Assembly (NCBI GenBank): GCA_030149165.1
Contig: JASBRY010000009.1
Coordinates: 868,001-932,000, forward strand
Length of the DNA stretch: 64,000 nucleotides
Direction of reading: 5' to 3'
Origin: Phycisphaerales bacterium
GTDB lineage: Bacteria; Planctomycetota; Phycisphaerae; Phycisphaerales; UBA1924
The notes beneath the pieces were generated by a model, which worked only from the letters and a program-made list of their open reading frames with translations, was not told where the DNA came from and ran no database searches. Both the position numbers and the translations under genes were made by a program. How positions within the stretch are numbered: the first letter of the stretch is position 1; every line of letters starts with the position of its first letter. Below are positions 1 to 8,874 of the stretch, one piece after another.

Positions 1-2
1 AT

Positions 3-1478
3 CGGAGACGGGATGCGATCGAGTCTGATAGTTGGCTGCGACAGGTGGCTTTGACTGAGGAAGGCGTGGATCGTGGGCGTTACCGCGAGCACGATCGGGT
101 GGGGCATACGGGAATCGAAGCGGCGATGGAGCATCGCTTGCGTGGATTGCGTGGATTGCGGACAGAGCATCTACAGACGCGCGGCGTGAGTGAGATCCCT
201 CCCGATCCGGGTCAGGATGTGACGCTGACGATTGATATGGCGCTGCAGGCGCGGATTCGCGCGGTGCTTGATCCATCGGTGGGGTTGACGAGGGTGCAGC
301 CTTGGCATGAAAACGAGTACATGGCGCTGGGGACGGAGCTTGACGCGGCGGCGGTGGTGCTCGAGGTCGCGACGGGGGAGATACTCGCGATGGTGTCGAC
401 TCCTGTCGCGCCGAGGGATGGGGATTGGGGTCGGTTGGGGCTCACAAGTGATGACGCGGTTGCGCGTTTTCTTGAGGAGCGTTCGCCTTATGTGAATCGC
501 GCGATTAGTAAGCCGTACCAGCCGGGATCGGTGGCGAAGGCGTTGGTGCTGTGCGGCGCGAGCAAGCTTGGGATGTACGCGGAGGGTGAGCGGATCGAGG
601 CGACGGGCTCGTTGTATCCGGATCAGCCGACGATGTTGCGGTCTTGGATCTTCCGCAAGTATCCTGGGATGACGCATTACGATCAGTTGGGGAGGCATCC
701 CGATGGTGCGGATGCGTTGATGGTGTCTTCTAATGTGTTCTTCTTCACGCTTGGTCAGCGGCTGGGTCCAATGGGGATCGACGAGGTGTACTCGATGTTC
801 GGGGTTGGGGTTCCGATCGAGCTTGGGATTGGTTCGTCATGGGCGGGATCGACTGGGGTGTTTGATGGTGAGGGTGGGACGCTCCCGATCAGTCCTGAGG
901 ATGCGATCCAGATGGGGATCGGTCAGGGACCGATTACCTGGACACCTTTGCACGCGGCAGATTCGTACGCGACGATTGCACGCGGTGGGTTCATGATGAA
1001 ACCGAGGGTGATCCGTGGTGGTGGGATGCCTGAGGTGACGAATATTGGGGTGCCGGGTTGGGCGATCCGCGACACGCTCAAGGGGTTGTTCGAGGTGGTG
1101 AACAACTCGGAGTTCGGGACAGGGGAGCATGTGACTTATGACATGCTGCGCGATCCGGTGTTCAATGTTGAAGGAGTTGATGTGTGGGGGAAGACGGGGA
1201 CGGCGACTTCATCGCCGTTGGTGATGGATCCTGATGGGGATGGTCCGATGAAGGCGCGGGTCGTCCGCAAGGGGGATCACTCGTGGTATGTGACGCTTGT
1301 GGGGCGCGAGGGCGCGGCGCCAGAGTACGCGGTCGCGGTGGTGGTGGATTATGGTGGATCGGGGGCGCGGGTTTCGGGGGCGATCAACAATCAGGTGATC
1401 CGGGCGCTGGTGGATGAGGGGTATCTGCCGGATGTTGATGGTGATGGTGGGGATTCGGTAGCGGGGGTGGGGCCTTGA
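3..1478 (+). CDS. Penicillin-binding protein 2-type transpeptidase (5' partial)
   Basis: Class B penicillin-binding protein that cross-links peptidoglycan in the periplasm. The reading frame is open to the left window edge, so the membrane anchor and most of the N-terminal dimerisation domain lie outside; the GTG at 45 is not a credible start. The transpeptidase domain is complete: the SxxK motif reads SVAK with the acylated Ser encoded at 528-530, followed by an SSN motif (about 728-736) and a KTGTAT motif (about 1192-1209). Insertions rich in Gly and Asp near the end look lineage-specific. It runs directly into rodA with a TTGA start/stop overlap, the usual pairing of PBP2 with RodA in the elongation machinery. 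By that context PBP2 (mrdA) is more likely than PBP3 (ftsI), but the missing N-terminus prevents a firm choice. Confidence 0.9.
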   Translation, partial: RRRDAIESDSWLRQVALTEEGVDRGRYREHDRVGHTGIEAAMEHRLRGLRGLRTEHLQTRGVSEIPPDPGQDVTLTIDMALQARIRAVLDPSVGLTRVQPWHENEYMALGTELDAAAVVLEVATGEILAMVSTPVAPRDGDWGRLGLTSDDAVARFLEERSPYVNRAISKPYQPGSVAKALVLCGASKLGMYAEGERIEATGSLYPDQPTMLRSWIFRKYPGMTHYDQLGRHPDGADALMVSSNVFFFTLGQRLGPMGIDEVYSMFGVGVPIELGIGSSWAGSTGVFDGEGGTLPISPEDAIQMGIGQGPITWTPLHAADSYATIARGGFMMKPRVIRGGGMPEVTNIGVPGWAIRDTLKGLFEVVNNSEFGTGEHVTYDMLRDPVFNVEGVDVWGKTGTATSSPLVMDPDGDGPMKARVVRKGDHSWYVTLVGREGAAPEYAVAVVVDYGGSGARVSGAINNQVIRALVDEGYLPDVDGDGGDSVAGVGP

Positions 1479-2800
1479 GTACTTACACGAGAGATCCGGT
1501 TTGGGTGCGCGCGATCCGTGGAGCGGGGTGGAGTGATCAATCCGTATGGAGCGCGGTGAAGTTCATGAACGCGGCATGGTTCACGCTCATCGCTTCGCTT
1601 GTGCTGACACTGATCGGGATCTACTCGATTGACCTCGCGGAGGGGAGCGTGGGGGCGGCTTCGTCGAGTGGCGGGGGACTCGCGGCGGAAGCGATGAAGC
1701 AGGTGGTGTTCCTGATTGTGGGGTTGATGGCGTGTGTGGTGATCGCGCTGCCTCACTACAAGGTGGTGGGGTTGTTTTCTGTATTGATGTATCTGGTGGG
1801 GTTGGGGCTGTTGATTTTCTTGTTGGTTCCCGGCGTTCCGAGTTGGTTGGTGACTCCGCGGAACGGAGCGAAGGCGTGGATCAATCTTGGGGTTGCGGAC
1901 TTCCAACCATCGGAAGTGATGAAGATCGCGTTTGTGCTGTTGGTGGCGCGGTACATGCGGTATCGCTCGGCGCATCGGCAGTTCAAGGGGTTGATTGTGC
2001 CTGGGATTATCGCGGCGATCCCGGTGGGGTTGATCACGCTGCAGCCGGATTTGGGGACGGCGAGTTTGTTTGTTCCTGCGTTGTTTGCGATGCTGATCGC
2101 GGCGGGGGCTCGGCTGCGGCATCTGACATTGATTGTGGTGTGCGCGGCGCTGGCGGCGCCGGCGGCGTATCCGATGCTGCGTCCACACCAGAAGGCGCGG
2201 TTGGTGGGGATTGTGAAGCAGTTTCAGGGGGATGATTCGGGCTCGCATGACATCAACTACCAGAGCACACGGGCGCAGACGCTGATTGGTGCGGGGCAGT
2301 TGACGGGGATTGATGAGCCCGCGGCGAGGGCGATCGTGCGGTACAACGCGCTCCCAGAGGATCACAACGACATGGTGTTTGCGGTCGTGGTGGATCGGTT
2401 TGGGTTTGTGGGTGGGGTGTTCGTGCTGTGCATGTACGGGATGTGGATCGGGGGGGCGCTGCTGGTCGCGGCGAGTTGTCGCGATCCGCTCGGACGGATG
2501 ATCGCGGTGGGGATTCCCGCTTTTATTGCGGCGCAGGTGCTTATTAATGTGGGGATGAACCTCGGGATGCTCCCGATCATCGGGATCACGCTACCCTTTG
2601 TGAGTTATGGCGGGTCGAGTTTGCTGACCTGCTGGGTGATGACGGGACTGATTGTCAATGTCGCGCTGCACCGACCTAGACCGCCTTACAGGGCTTCATT
2701 TGAGTACGCGGATGACGATGGACCACCAGGAAACAGCATGCAACCAACGAGGCCTTATGGACGAGCAGCGGGATTCTCGGGGCGCGCGATCACACGATAA
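1475..2800 (+). CDS. rodA: Rod-shape-determining protein RodA (SEDS glycosyltransferase)
   Basis: SEDS-family peptidoglycan polymerase of the inner membrane, working with the PBP2-type transpeptidase encoded just upstream. The 441-residue product has about ten hydrophobic segments and the family landmarks: an FQPSEVMK segment near residue 145, LQPDLGTA near 190, PEDHNDMVFAVV near 293 and a C-terminal FVSYGGSSLL near 370. The start is TTG at 1475, overlapping the TGA of the preceding gene; no better start lies nearby. The 3' end overlaps the probable start of rsmG. FtsW is the alternative within the family; the adjacent PBP and absence of other division genes favour RodA. Confidence 0.9.
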   Translation: MSTYTRDPVWVRAIRGAGWSDQSVWSAVKFMNAAWFTLIASLVLTLIGIYSIDLAEGSVGAASSSGGGLAAEAMKQVVFLIVGLMACVVIALPHYKVVGLFSVLMYLVGLGLLIFLLVPGVPSWLVTPRNGAKAWINLGVADFQPSEVMKIAFVLLVARYMRYRSAHRQFKGLIVPGIIAAIPVGLITLQPDLGTASLFVPALFAMLIAAGARLRHLTLIVVCAALAAPAAYPMLRPHQKARLVGIVKQFQGDDSGSHDINYQSTRAQTLIGAGQLTGIDEPAARAIVRYNALPEDHNDMVFAVVVDRFGFVGGVFVLCMYGMWIGGALLVAASCRDPLGRMIAVGIPAFIAAQVLINVGMNLGMLPIIGITLPFVSYGGSSLLTCWVMTGLIVNVALHRPRPPYRASFEYADDDGPPGNSMQPTRPYGRAAGFSGRAITR

Positions 2801-3578
2801 AAAACATGGGGATCCGATCGCCTTTGCGGAGAATCTGCCGGCGCTGGTTCCCAGCGATGCGTGGATTGCGCGGACGCGGGAGTTCGGGATCGAGCTGGAG
2901 GCTCGAGAGATCGAGCTGCTCGGGAAGTACCTCGCGGCGCTGATGGATGTGAACACGCGGACGAACCTGACTGCTATTCGGGATGCGGAGCAGGCATGGG
3001 ATCGGCATATCTTTGATGCGCTCACACTGGTGGGGGTTCTGCAGGAGCTTCCTGAGTCGGATGGGCGCCGGAAGGTGATTGATGTGGGGTCTGGTGGGGG
3101 ATTGCCTGGGGTGCCTTTGGCGATCGTGATGGGGGATGTGGACTTTGTGCTGCTTGATGCGACGAAGAAGAAAACGGATTTCATTGCAAGGTGCGCTCAG
3201 TGGTTGGGGCTTGAGAACCTGTCGGTGATCAATGGTCGCGCGGAGGGTGTGGGTCAGGACAAGGCGCATCGCGGGATGTACGACGGGGCGATGGCGCGTG
3301 CTGTTGGGAAGGTCGCGATGATCGCGGAGCTGACGGTCCCGATGGTCAAGGTGGGGGGCTTGGTGGTGCTGACCAAGGGGGAGCAGGCGGAGGAGGAGCT
3401 CAAGCAGGCGAAGAAGGCGCTGCACATGCTGCACACGCATCATGTGGGGACGGTGGAGACGCCGACGGGTCGTGTGGTTGTTTTGGAGAAGCAGCGGACG
3501 ACGCCGAGGATGTATCCGAGGCGGGATGGGGAACCGAAGCGGTCGCCGCTTGGAGTGAGTGATACTGGAAGAAGATGA
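2757..3578 (+). CDS. rsmG: 16S rRNA (guanine527-N7)-methyltransferase RsmG
   Basis: SAM-dependent methyltransferase that modifies G527 of 16S rRNA. The core shows the glycine-rich SAM loop (VIDVGSGGGLPGVPLAI), a following acidic LLDATKKKTDF strand and the VINGRAEG and ARAVG segments typical of GidB/RsmG. The frame opens at 2652, but the first 35 codons lie inside rodA; ATG 2757, with GAGG a few bases upstream, is preferred and gives 273 residues, still a little longer than usual because of an N-terminal extension and a basic C-terminal tail (RRDGEPKRSP). It overlaps rodA by 44 nt, suggesting translational coupling. ATG 2712 or 2718 are alternative starts. Confidence 0.88.
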   Translation: MDEQRDSRGARSHDKKHGDPIAFAENLPALVPSDAWIARTREFGIELEAREIELLGKYLAALMDVNTRTNLTAIRDAEQAWDRHIFDALTLVGVLQELPESDGRRKVIDVGSGGGLPGVPLAIVMGDVDFVLLDATKKKTDFIARCAQWLGLENLSVINGRAEGVGQDKAHRGMYDGAMARAVGKVAMIAELTVPMVKVGGLVVLTKGEQAEEELKQAKKALHMLHTHHVGTVETPTGRVVVLEKQRTTPRMYPRRDGEPKRSPLGVSDTGRR

Positions 3579-3612
3579 TCCTTTTGAGAAGGGTTGATGT
3601 TGGAGGCTGTGC

Positions 3613-4218
3613 ATGTTTGGGTTTCAACAGAAACGCAATTTGACCCTAGAAGAGAAACTGCAGTTGCTTGAAGAGGTTGGAGTAGTACTTAAGCCAGGGC
3701 GATCAATCGAGGAATTGCTAGGGAGTTACAGTCGGCAAGAATATGAGGAAGAGGGCTTTGGAACTCTTCTCTTTGTGTTGTCTGACGAAGTTCAAATAGG
3801 TCCCGACGCAGGTGCGTCGTATACGAGGCAACTTTTTTCATTCGATACTGAATGCATCGAAGATAACGGTGATTACGCAAGATTCGCGACTCGATTTGCT
3901 GAGATGTTTCAGGATGAGTTTGAGATCAGTTCTATTGAGGACAAGGTAGATTGGGAATCAAAGACTGCTTATTTAAGCTTCGAGTGCCAAGGGAAGCAGT
4001 ACGCAATTGATCCTGAGCTTGATAATGATTGGTTTGATCCCAAAGTGCTTGGCTTGTTCATTCAGGTCTCTGAGGACATGAACTCAAGAAAGAAAATTGG
4101 TTGTGCAATTCCAGATGGCCAGTCCGTTCGACTTTGTGTAATGACCCCAAGTCAGATGAAGGCATTTAGCAAACTGACCGGATTGCAGATGCGTGTATTG
4201 ACTACCCGGGATTTGTAG
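3613..4218 (+). CDS. Hypothetical protein, AT-rich orphan
   Basis: I do not recognise a family. The 201-residue protein is acidic, soluble, without signal peptide or membrane segment. It starts with a basic MFGFQQKRN stretch, has a helical Leu/Glu-rich part (TLEEKLQLLEEVGVVLKPG, about 11-29) and a mixed alpha/beta remainder. Its codons are visibly more AT-rich than those of rsmG before it and the DinG-type gene after it (many agt, gaa, ttt, att), which suggests late acquisition or low expression. Position between two housekeeping genes on the same strand, 9 nt before the helicase start, means it is probably cotranscribed. Start ATG 3613 follows a TTGGAGG purine stretch at about 3600-3606. Confidence 0.75.
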   Translation: MFGFQQKRNLTLEEKLQLLEEVGVVLKPGRSIEELLGSYSRQEYEEEGFGTLLFVLSDEVQIGPDAGASYTRQLFSFDTECIEDNGDYARFATRFAEMFQDEFEISSIEDKVDWESKTAYLSFECQGKQYAIDPELDNDWFDPKVLGLFIQVSEDMNSRKKIGCAIPDGQSVRLCVMTPSQMKAFSKLTGLQMRVLTTRDL

Positions 4219-4227
4219 GAGTGCCTG

Positions 4228-6303
4228 TTGGACTCAATTGACTTCATCTTGGGATCAGAAGGTCCGATCGCGGAGCGGTTGGGGGAGGGGTATGAGCCTC
4301 GCGATGAGCAGCTGACGATGGCGGGGGCGGTGGATCGCGCGATGGAGTCGCGGGGGCATTTGTTTGTGGAGGCGGGGACGGGGGTCGGGAAGAGCTTTGC
4401 GTATCTGGTGCCTGCGATTGTGCGGGCGATGCGTGAGCGGACGAAGATTGTGATTGCGACGAACACGATCGCGCTGCAGGAGCAGCTGGTGAAGAAGGAC
4501 ATCCCGCTGCTGCTCGATGCGCTGGCGGGGCTGAGTGGGGAAGACGAGGATGAGGAGCGTCCGATCAAGGCGGTGCTGGTCAAGGGGCGCGGGAACTACA
4601 TGTCGATCCGTCGGCTGCGTCTCGCGAGTGAGCGGCGGAACAAACTGTTTTCGGATGGTCCGTCGCGGCGGTCGCTCGATGTGATCGAGGACTGGGCGTA
4701 CGGGACGGATGATGGGACGCTGAGCACGCTGCCTCCGGTGGAGCGGATGGGGGTGTGGAGCAGTGTTCAGTCGGATTCGACGAACTGCATGGGGCGCAAG
4801 TGTCCGCATCACGCGGATTGCTTCTATCAGGAAGCGCGGAGGGACATGGAGGATGCGGATCTGCTGATCTGCAACCATGCGTTGTTCTTCTCGGATCTGG
4901 CGCTGCGGATGCAGGGCACGGGGTTTCTTCCGGAGTATGACCATGTGGTGCTCGACGAGGCGCACGGCGTTGAGGACGCGGCGGCGGACCACTTCGGATT
5001 GTCACTAAGTGAAGGACGAGTGAACTTCCTGCTTCGTCAGTTGTATCAGGAGCAGACGCAGCGGGGGTATCTGGCGCAGTTGTCATTGGTGACGGGGGAT
5101 ATTGAACCGGTCGAGAAGGCGATCAAGCTCGTGCGCGAGGCGCAGCGGTGCAGTGAGGCGTTCTTTGATGCGCTCAATCGCAAGATGGTGAGCGGGGAGC
5201 TGGTCAATGGGCGCGTGCGGGCGCCTGGGATTGTGCCCAATGTGCTCAGCGATGCGATGAATGATCTGTATCTGCGGCTCAAGCGGTTGCGGGATGATGT
5301 GACGAATGAACCAGATCGGTTTGAGTTGAACGCGTTCGCGGTGCGTGCCAAGGAGATCGCGGATCAAGCGGAGACACTGATCGAGCAGACGGCTGAGAAA
5401 TGTGTGTACTGGATCGAGACTTCGGGACAGCCTGGACGCGGTGGTGTGCGGGTGACCTTGGCGTGCAGTCCGACGGAAGTGGCGCCATTGCTCAAAGTGC
5501 ATCTGTTCGGGACGGATGCATCGGTGGTGCTCACTTCGGCTACGCTGACCACGCGGGAGGTGGAAGCGGACGAGACTCCGGAGCATGCGGAGACGGCGTT
5601 TATGCATGCGCTGACGCGGCTTGGGGGCGAGGGGGCGAGCACGCTGCAGCTTGGGAGTCCGTTTGAGTATGTGTCGCAGGTCGAGGTGTTTGTGGACACG
5701 AGTGTGCCGACTCCGAAACGGGGTTCGGTGAATATGAACGGGGAGAGCTTCGAGGATGCGATCGCGTCGCGGATTCATGATCATGTGGTCGCGACGGACG
5801 GCGGGGCGTTTGTGCTGTTTACGAGTTTCAAGCTGTTGTATCAGACGGCGCAGGAGCTGCGGCGACCCTTTGAATCGATGGGGTACGGCGTGTGGGTGCA
5901 GGGGAAGGATGGGCCGCGCACGCAGATCCTGGAGGAGTTCAGGGAGCATGATCGTGGGGTGCTGTTTGGTGCTTCGAGTTTCTGGCAGGGGGTGGATGTG
6001 CGCGGCGATCGTTTGCGAAATGTGATTATTACGCGGTTGCCCTTTGAGCCGCCTGATCGTCCGATTGTGGAGGCGCGGAATGAGTTGATCCGCGAGCGCG
6101 GGGGTGATCCGTTTCGGGATGATTCGCTGCCGAGGGCGGTGATCCGGTTCAAACAGGGATTCGGGAGGTTGATCCGTTCGAGTAGTGATCGCGGGCGCGT
6201 GGTGGTGCTTGATCCGCGGATCGTGACGACGGGGTACGGGCGCGCGTTTCAGAAGGCAATTCCTGGCGGGGTGGAGTTGGTGAAGCTAGGGACTGGTGTG
6301 TAG
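4228..6303 (+). CDS. dinG: ATP-dependent DNA helicase, DinG/XPD family
   Basis: Superfamily 2 helicase of the XPD/DinG type, expected to unwind DNA 5' to 3' in repair. Walker A is AGTGVGKS at residues 49-56; the DEAH box is at 243-246. Four cysteines (187, 192, 198, 215, the last in LICNHALF) match the position of the iron-sulfur cluster of this family. Motif VI region near the C-terminus reads QGFGRLIRSSSDRGRV. Length 691 is normal. Start is TTG 4228, chosen because TAGGAG lies at 4215-4220 with standard spacing; the first clear homology begins soon after. It lies 9 nt after the AT-rich orphan. Confidence 0.9.
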   Translation: MDSIDFILGSEGPIAERLGEGYEPRDEQLTMAGAVDRAMESRGHLFVEAGTGVGKSFAYLVPAIVRAMRERTKIVIATNTIALQEQLVKKDIPLLLDALAGLSGEDEDEERPIKAVLVKGRGNYMSIRRLRLASERRNKLFSDGPSRRSLDVIEDWAYGTDDGTLSTLPPVERMGVWSSVQSDSTNCMGRKCPHHADCFYQEARRDMEDADLLICNHALFFSDLALRMQGTGFLPEYDHVVLDEAHGVEDAAADHFGLSLSEGRVNFLLRQLYQEQTQRGYLAQLSLVTGDIEPVEKAIKLVREAQRCSEAFFDALNRKMVSGELVNGRVRAPGIVPNVLSDAMNDLYLRLKRLRDDVTNEPDRFELNAFAVRAKEIADQAETLIEQTAEKCVYWIETSGQPGRGGVRVTLACSPTEVAPLLKVHLFGTDASVVLTSATLTTREVEADETPEHAETAFMHALTRLGGEGASTLQLGSPFEYVSQVEVFVDTSVPTPKRGSVNMNGESFEDAIASRIHDHVVATDGGAFVLFTSFKLLYQTAQELRRPFESMGYGVWVQGKDGPRTQILEEFREHDRGVLFGASSFWQGVDVRGDRLRNVIITRLPFEPPDRPIVEARNELIRERGGDPFRDDSLPRAVIRFKQGFGRLIRSSSDRGRVVVLDPRIVTTGYGRAFQKAIPGGVELVKLGTGV

Positions 6304-6367
6304 ATTGTTTTTGATTTCGCGCAAGTTGATCGGATGAGCAACGACTATGGGTTGAAAGGGGATTGAC

Positions 6368-7990
6368 ATGAGTTCATATCCGCAACCGATAGTGTCTGAG
6401 TCCGGGTTTATTGATGATTTGACGGCGTTGAAGATGTACGCGAAGCGTGGGGATCCGAGCGCGTTTGATGTGCTTGCTCGCCGGTATCAGAATATGGTGC
6501 TCGCGACATGCCGGCGTGTGCTTCGCAATGAAACGGACGCGGAGGACGCAGCGCAGGACACATTCCTGAAGTTGGCGCGGCACGCGGGATCGATCCGATC
6601 ACACGCGGGGGCGTGGCTCCACGCGGCGGCGATGGGGTGCTCGATCGATTTGATGCGCCGCGCAGAATCGCGACGCAAAGCGGAGCGCGCGGCGGGGATC
6701 AAGGGGGCGAGCGTTCGTGCTGATGGCGCTGAGGAGTATGCGCTGTGGAGTGAGATCGAACCGATGCTTGATGAAGCGATCGCGGCGCTTGATGTTGCGG
6801 ATCGTGAGCTGATTGTTGGACGGTTCCTGTGTGATCGATCGCAGCGAGAGATGGCGAGGGAGCTCGGGGTCAGTGATGGGACGCTGCAGAGACGGACAAC
6901 CAAGGCGCTCAATCGTTTGCAGAAGAACCTGGTTGCGAAGGGGCTTGTCGTTGGTGGTGTCGGCGTGCTGAGCACGGCTCTGGGATACGCAACAACAATT
7001 CATGGGAGTTCGGTGCTTGCGGGATCGATCTCGAAGATTGGGTTGGTAGGTATTGCTGGGAACTCGTCGAGGTCAGTGTTGTTGAGTAAGGGGGTGCTGC
7101 TGGGTGGTGCAGCGGTGATGCTTGCTGGAGTGTTGTCGGTTGCGGTGATGAACTCGGGGAGTGGTCGTAGTGGTGGCGGATTGGGAGGGGTGTTTGGGAT
7201 TGGGGGTTCACAGGTTGAACCTGGTCCTGAGCGTCCGAGTGGGACGATCGGGCCGTTTGAGATTGTCTCGGCGGGAGAGCGTGGGTCGTTTGATCGAGGG
7301 GTGTGGATTACGGAGGATTCGTTCGTGATCAATCACGGGGTTCATCCGGAGTTTGGGGAGGTGAATAGCTCTCGGCTCAAGATTCTGAGTATGGGGCCAT
7401 CCGATGAGGATGATGGGGTGGTGCTGATTTCTGCACGCGTCGAGCAGGTTCTTCCGCTTGGGGTGAAGTATGGTCGATTCAAGCGTGGTCAGCGTGTGGA
7501 GATGAGTGCTGAGTTTGATGATGTTGGTCGATTGGTGATCAAGCCTTTAACGGAGGGGGTGCAGCTTGGTCGGAATGAACCGAAGTGGTTTGGGGTGCGT
7601 CCTCCGAAGGGGTGGGCGGAGCATGGTCGGGTTCCCGATGATGCGGGGGTGTTTGGATTGAATGGGCCTTGGACAGAGGCGGAGCGGATTCCGTTTACGA
7701 TCACGAATCGTGAGATCAAGTTTGGGGCTCAGAGCTGGACGGCGGCGAACTATCGCATCATCGAATGGACTCCGATGGATGGGTACTCGCGCGTGCTCTC
7801 GGTGTACGCGACGGGGCGTGATCCACGCTTGATCGGGACACGGTTCCGGCTGTTGTTGCGTGAGGATGAAGAGGGATATTCGATCGCGTACTTCATACCT
7901 GGATCGACGCAGAGTGATCAGTGGCCGAACTCGTTTGAGTACAGCGCTGAGAATCCGGTGCAGATTGTCACGATTTCGGGGGACGATTGA
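6368..7990 (+). CDS. ECF-type sigma factor with transmembrane segments and C-terminal extension
   Basis: An extracytoplasmic-function-like sigma-70 factor occupies the first 195 residues: region 2 about 25-100 (DAEDAAQDTFLKLARH) and region 4 about 135-195 (DRELIVGRFLCDRSQREMARELGVSD, a helix-turn-helix). Then come two hydrophobic segments, about 198-220 and 237-262, a Gly/Ser-rich linker, and a roughly 265-residue beta-rich C-terminal part with no family I can name. The expected topology puts the C-terminal part back on the cytoplasmic side if both segments span, or outside if only one does. Normal ECF factors are about 180-200 residues, so two thirds of this protein is extra. No anti-sigma gene lies alongside, so the extension may take over control (inference). 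Its TGA overlaps the ATG of the pseudopilin gene downstream. Confidence 0.82.
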   Translation: MSSYPQPIVSESGFIDDLTALKMYAKRGDPSAFDVLARRYQNMVLATCRRVLRNETDAEDAAQDTFLKLARHAGSIRSHAGAWLHAAAMGCSIDLMRRAESRRKAERAAGIKGASVRADGAEEYALWSEIEPMLDEAIAALDVADRELIVGRFLCDRSQREMARELGVSDGTLQRRTTKALNRLQKNLVAKGLVVGGVGVLSTALGYATTIHGSSVLAGSISKIGLVGIAGNSSRSVLLSKGVLLGGAAVMLAGVLSVAVMNSGSGRSGGGLGGVFGIGGSQVEPGPERPSGTIGPFEIVSAGERGSFDRGVWITEDSFVINHGVHPEFGEVNSSRLKILSMGPSDEDDGVVLISARVEQVLPLGVKYGRFKRGQRVEMSAEFDDVGRLVIKPLTEGVQLGRNEPKWFGVRPPKGWAEHGRVPDDAGVFGLNGPWTEAERIPFTITNREIKFGAQSWTAANYRIIEWTPMDGYSRVLSVYATGRDPRLIGTRFRLLLREDEEGYSIAYFIPGSTQSDQWPNSFEYSAENPVQIVTISGDD

Positions 7991-8766
7991 TGTGTGCTTC
8001 ACAGAGACAAGGATTCACGCTCATCGAGATGTTAATCACGATCGGGATAGTCGCGGCGTTGCTGACATTGGCGATTCCCGCGCTCAAGCGCGCACGGGAT
8101 TCGGCGCGTCAGGCGCAGTGTCTGACGAATGCACGGCAGATCGCGGCATCGGTGAATGTGTTCTCTGGATCGAATCGGGATCGGTTCCCGGAGAATCGGA
8201 CGATAGTGAATGATGGCGAGTACATCACATGGCGCGGACGGTTTCAAGAAGAGGGGTATGTGTCGTCTGATGAGAGTTGGGGATGTCCATCGCATCCTGA
8301 TCCAGGACCGCGCTCTGAGCTTGGGTACAGCGAGGATGGATTGACTTGTGTTGGGGATGTGCATTCGAGTTATGCGATCAACGGGCATGTGTTGTGGCGA
8401 GCGGGGATCACGGATGATGGTGCAAGAAGGTCTGATACTGTGATCAGGAGGCCGAGTCATACGATCCTGATCGCGGAGACGAATCGTGCGTTTGCGAACT
8501 TGCGTGTGAGTAATCCGAACATCGCGAACTATTATGGGGATTATCCAGGGCCGTATGGGTACTGGCATGGTGGGGAGGCGGTGTACTCGTTTCAGGATGG
8601 GCACGCGGAGGTGATCGGGCTTTTGGATACTGGGAATCCGGATTGTCGCTGGCATAACGGGCGGGATCTGAGTGAGGATTTTTATGTGCCTCAGACGGCG
8701 GATGAGGTCCGGAGTCATGGTCATCCTGACTGGGAGTATCTGGTCCCGAGTCTGTATCTGCCTTGA
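7990..8766 (+). CDS. Prepilin-type (pseudopilin) H-X9-DG domain protein
   Basis: Secreted or membrane-anchored pseudopilin with a type IV prepilin leader: a short basic start, then GFTLIEMLITIGIVAALLTL, cleavage expected after the Gly, with Glu five residues on. Farther down, H-GGEAVYSFQ-DGH fits the H-X9-DG motif that accompanies these proteins in planctomycetes and related phyla. Several Cys (near residues 36, 92, 115, 218) may form disulfides. The start is ATG 7990, which shares a base with the sigma factor stop (TGATG), so both genes are very likely translated together. Function beyond assembly into a pseudopilus-like structure or surface display is unknown. Confidence 0.85.
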   Translation: MCASQRQGFTLIEMLITIGIVAALLTLAIPALKRARDSARQAQCLTNARQIAASVNVFSGSNRDRFPENRTIVNDGEYITWRGRFQEEGYVSSDESWGCPSHPDPGPRSELGYSEDGLTCVGDVHSSYAINGHVLWRAGITDDGARRSDTVIRRPSHTILIAETNRAFANLRVSNPNIANYYGDYPGPYGYWHGGEAVYSFQDGHAEVIGLLDTGNPDCRWHNGRDLSEDFYVPQTADEVRSHGHPDWEYLVPSLYLP

Positions 8767-8804
8767 AATGTTGTGGGGTGGGGGATTGTGGGGTCTGAGC
8801 GAGG

Positions 8805-8833
8805 TTGGCAAATGGGGGCTCCTCACCTATCGT
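8805..8833 (+). promoter_or_regulatory. Predicted sigma-70-type promoter for manB
   Basis: TTGGCA (8805-8810) and TATCGT (8828-8833) are separated by 17 bp and sit 41 bp upstream of the phosphomannomutase ATG, in the only gap between the pseudopilin gene and it. A GGAG at about 8862 serves as ribosome binding site. Confidence 0.5.
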
Positions 8834-8874
8834 CTGGGTTCACGCGATGGGGCGTGGATTGCGGAGATTGACCG

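Noticed and set aside
1391-2365. Long antisense open frame over rodA
   Set aside because: Arg/His/Pro-rich translation typical of the complement of GC-rich coding DNA; many such shadows occur in the window.
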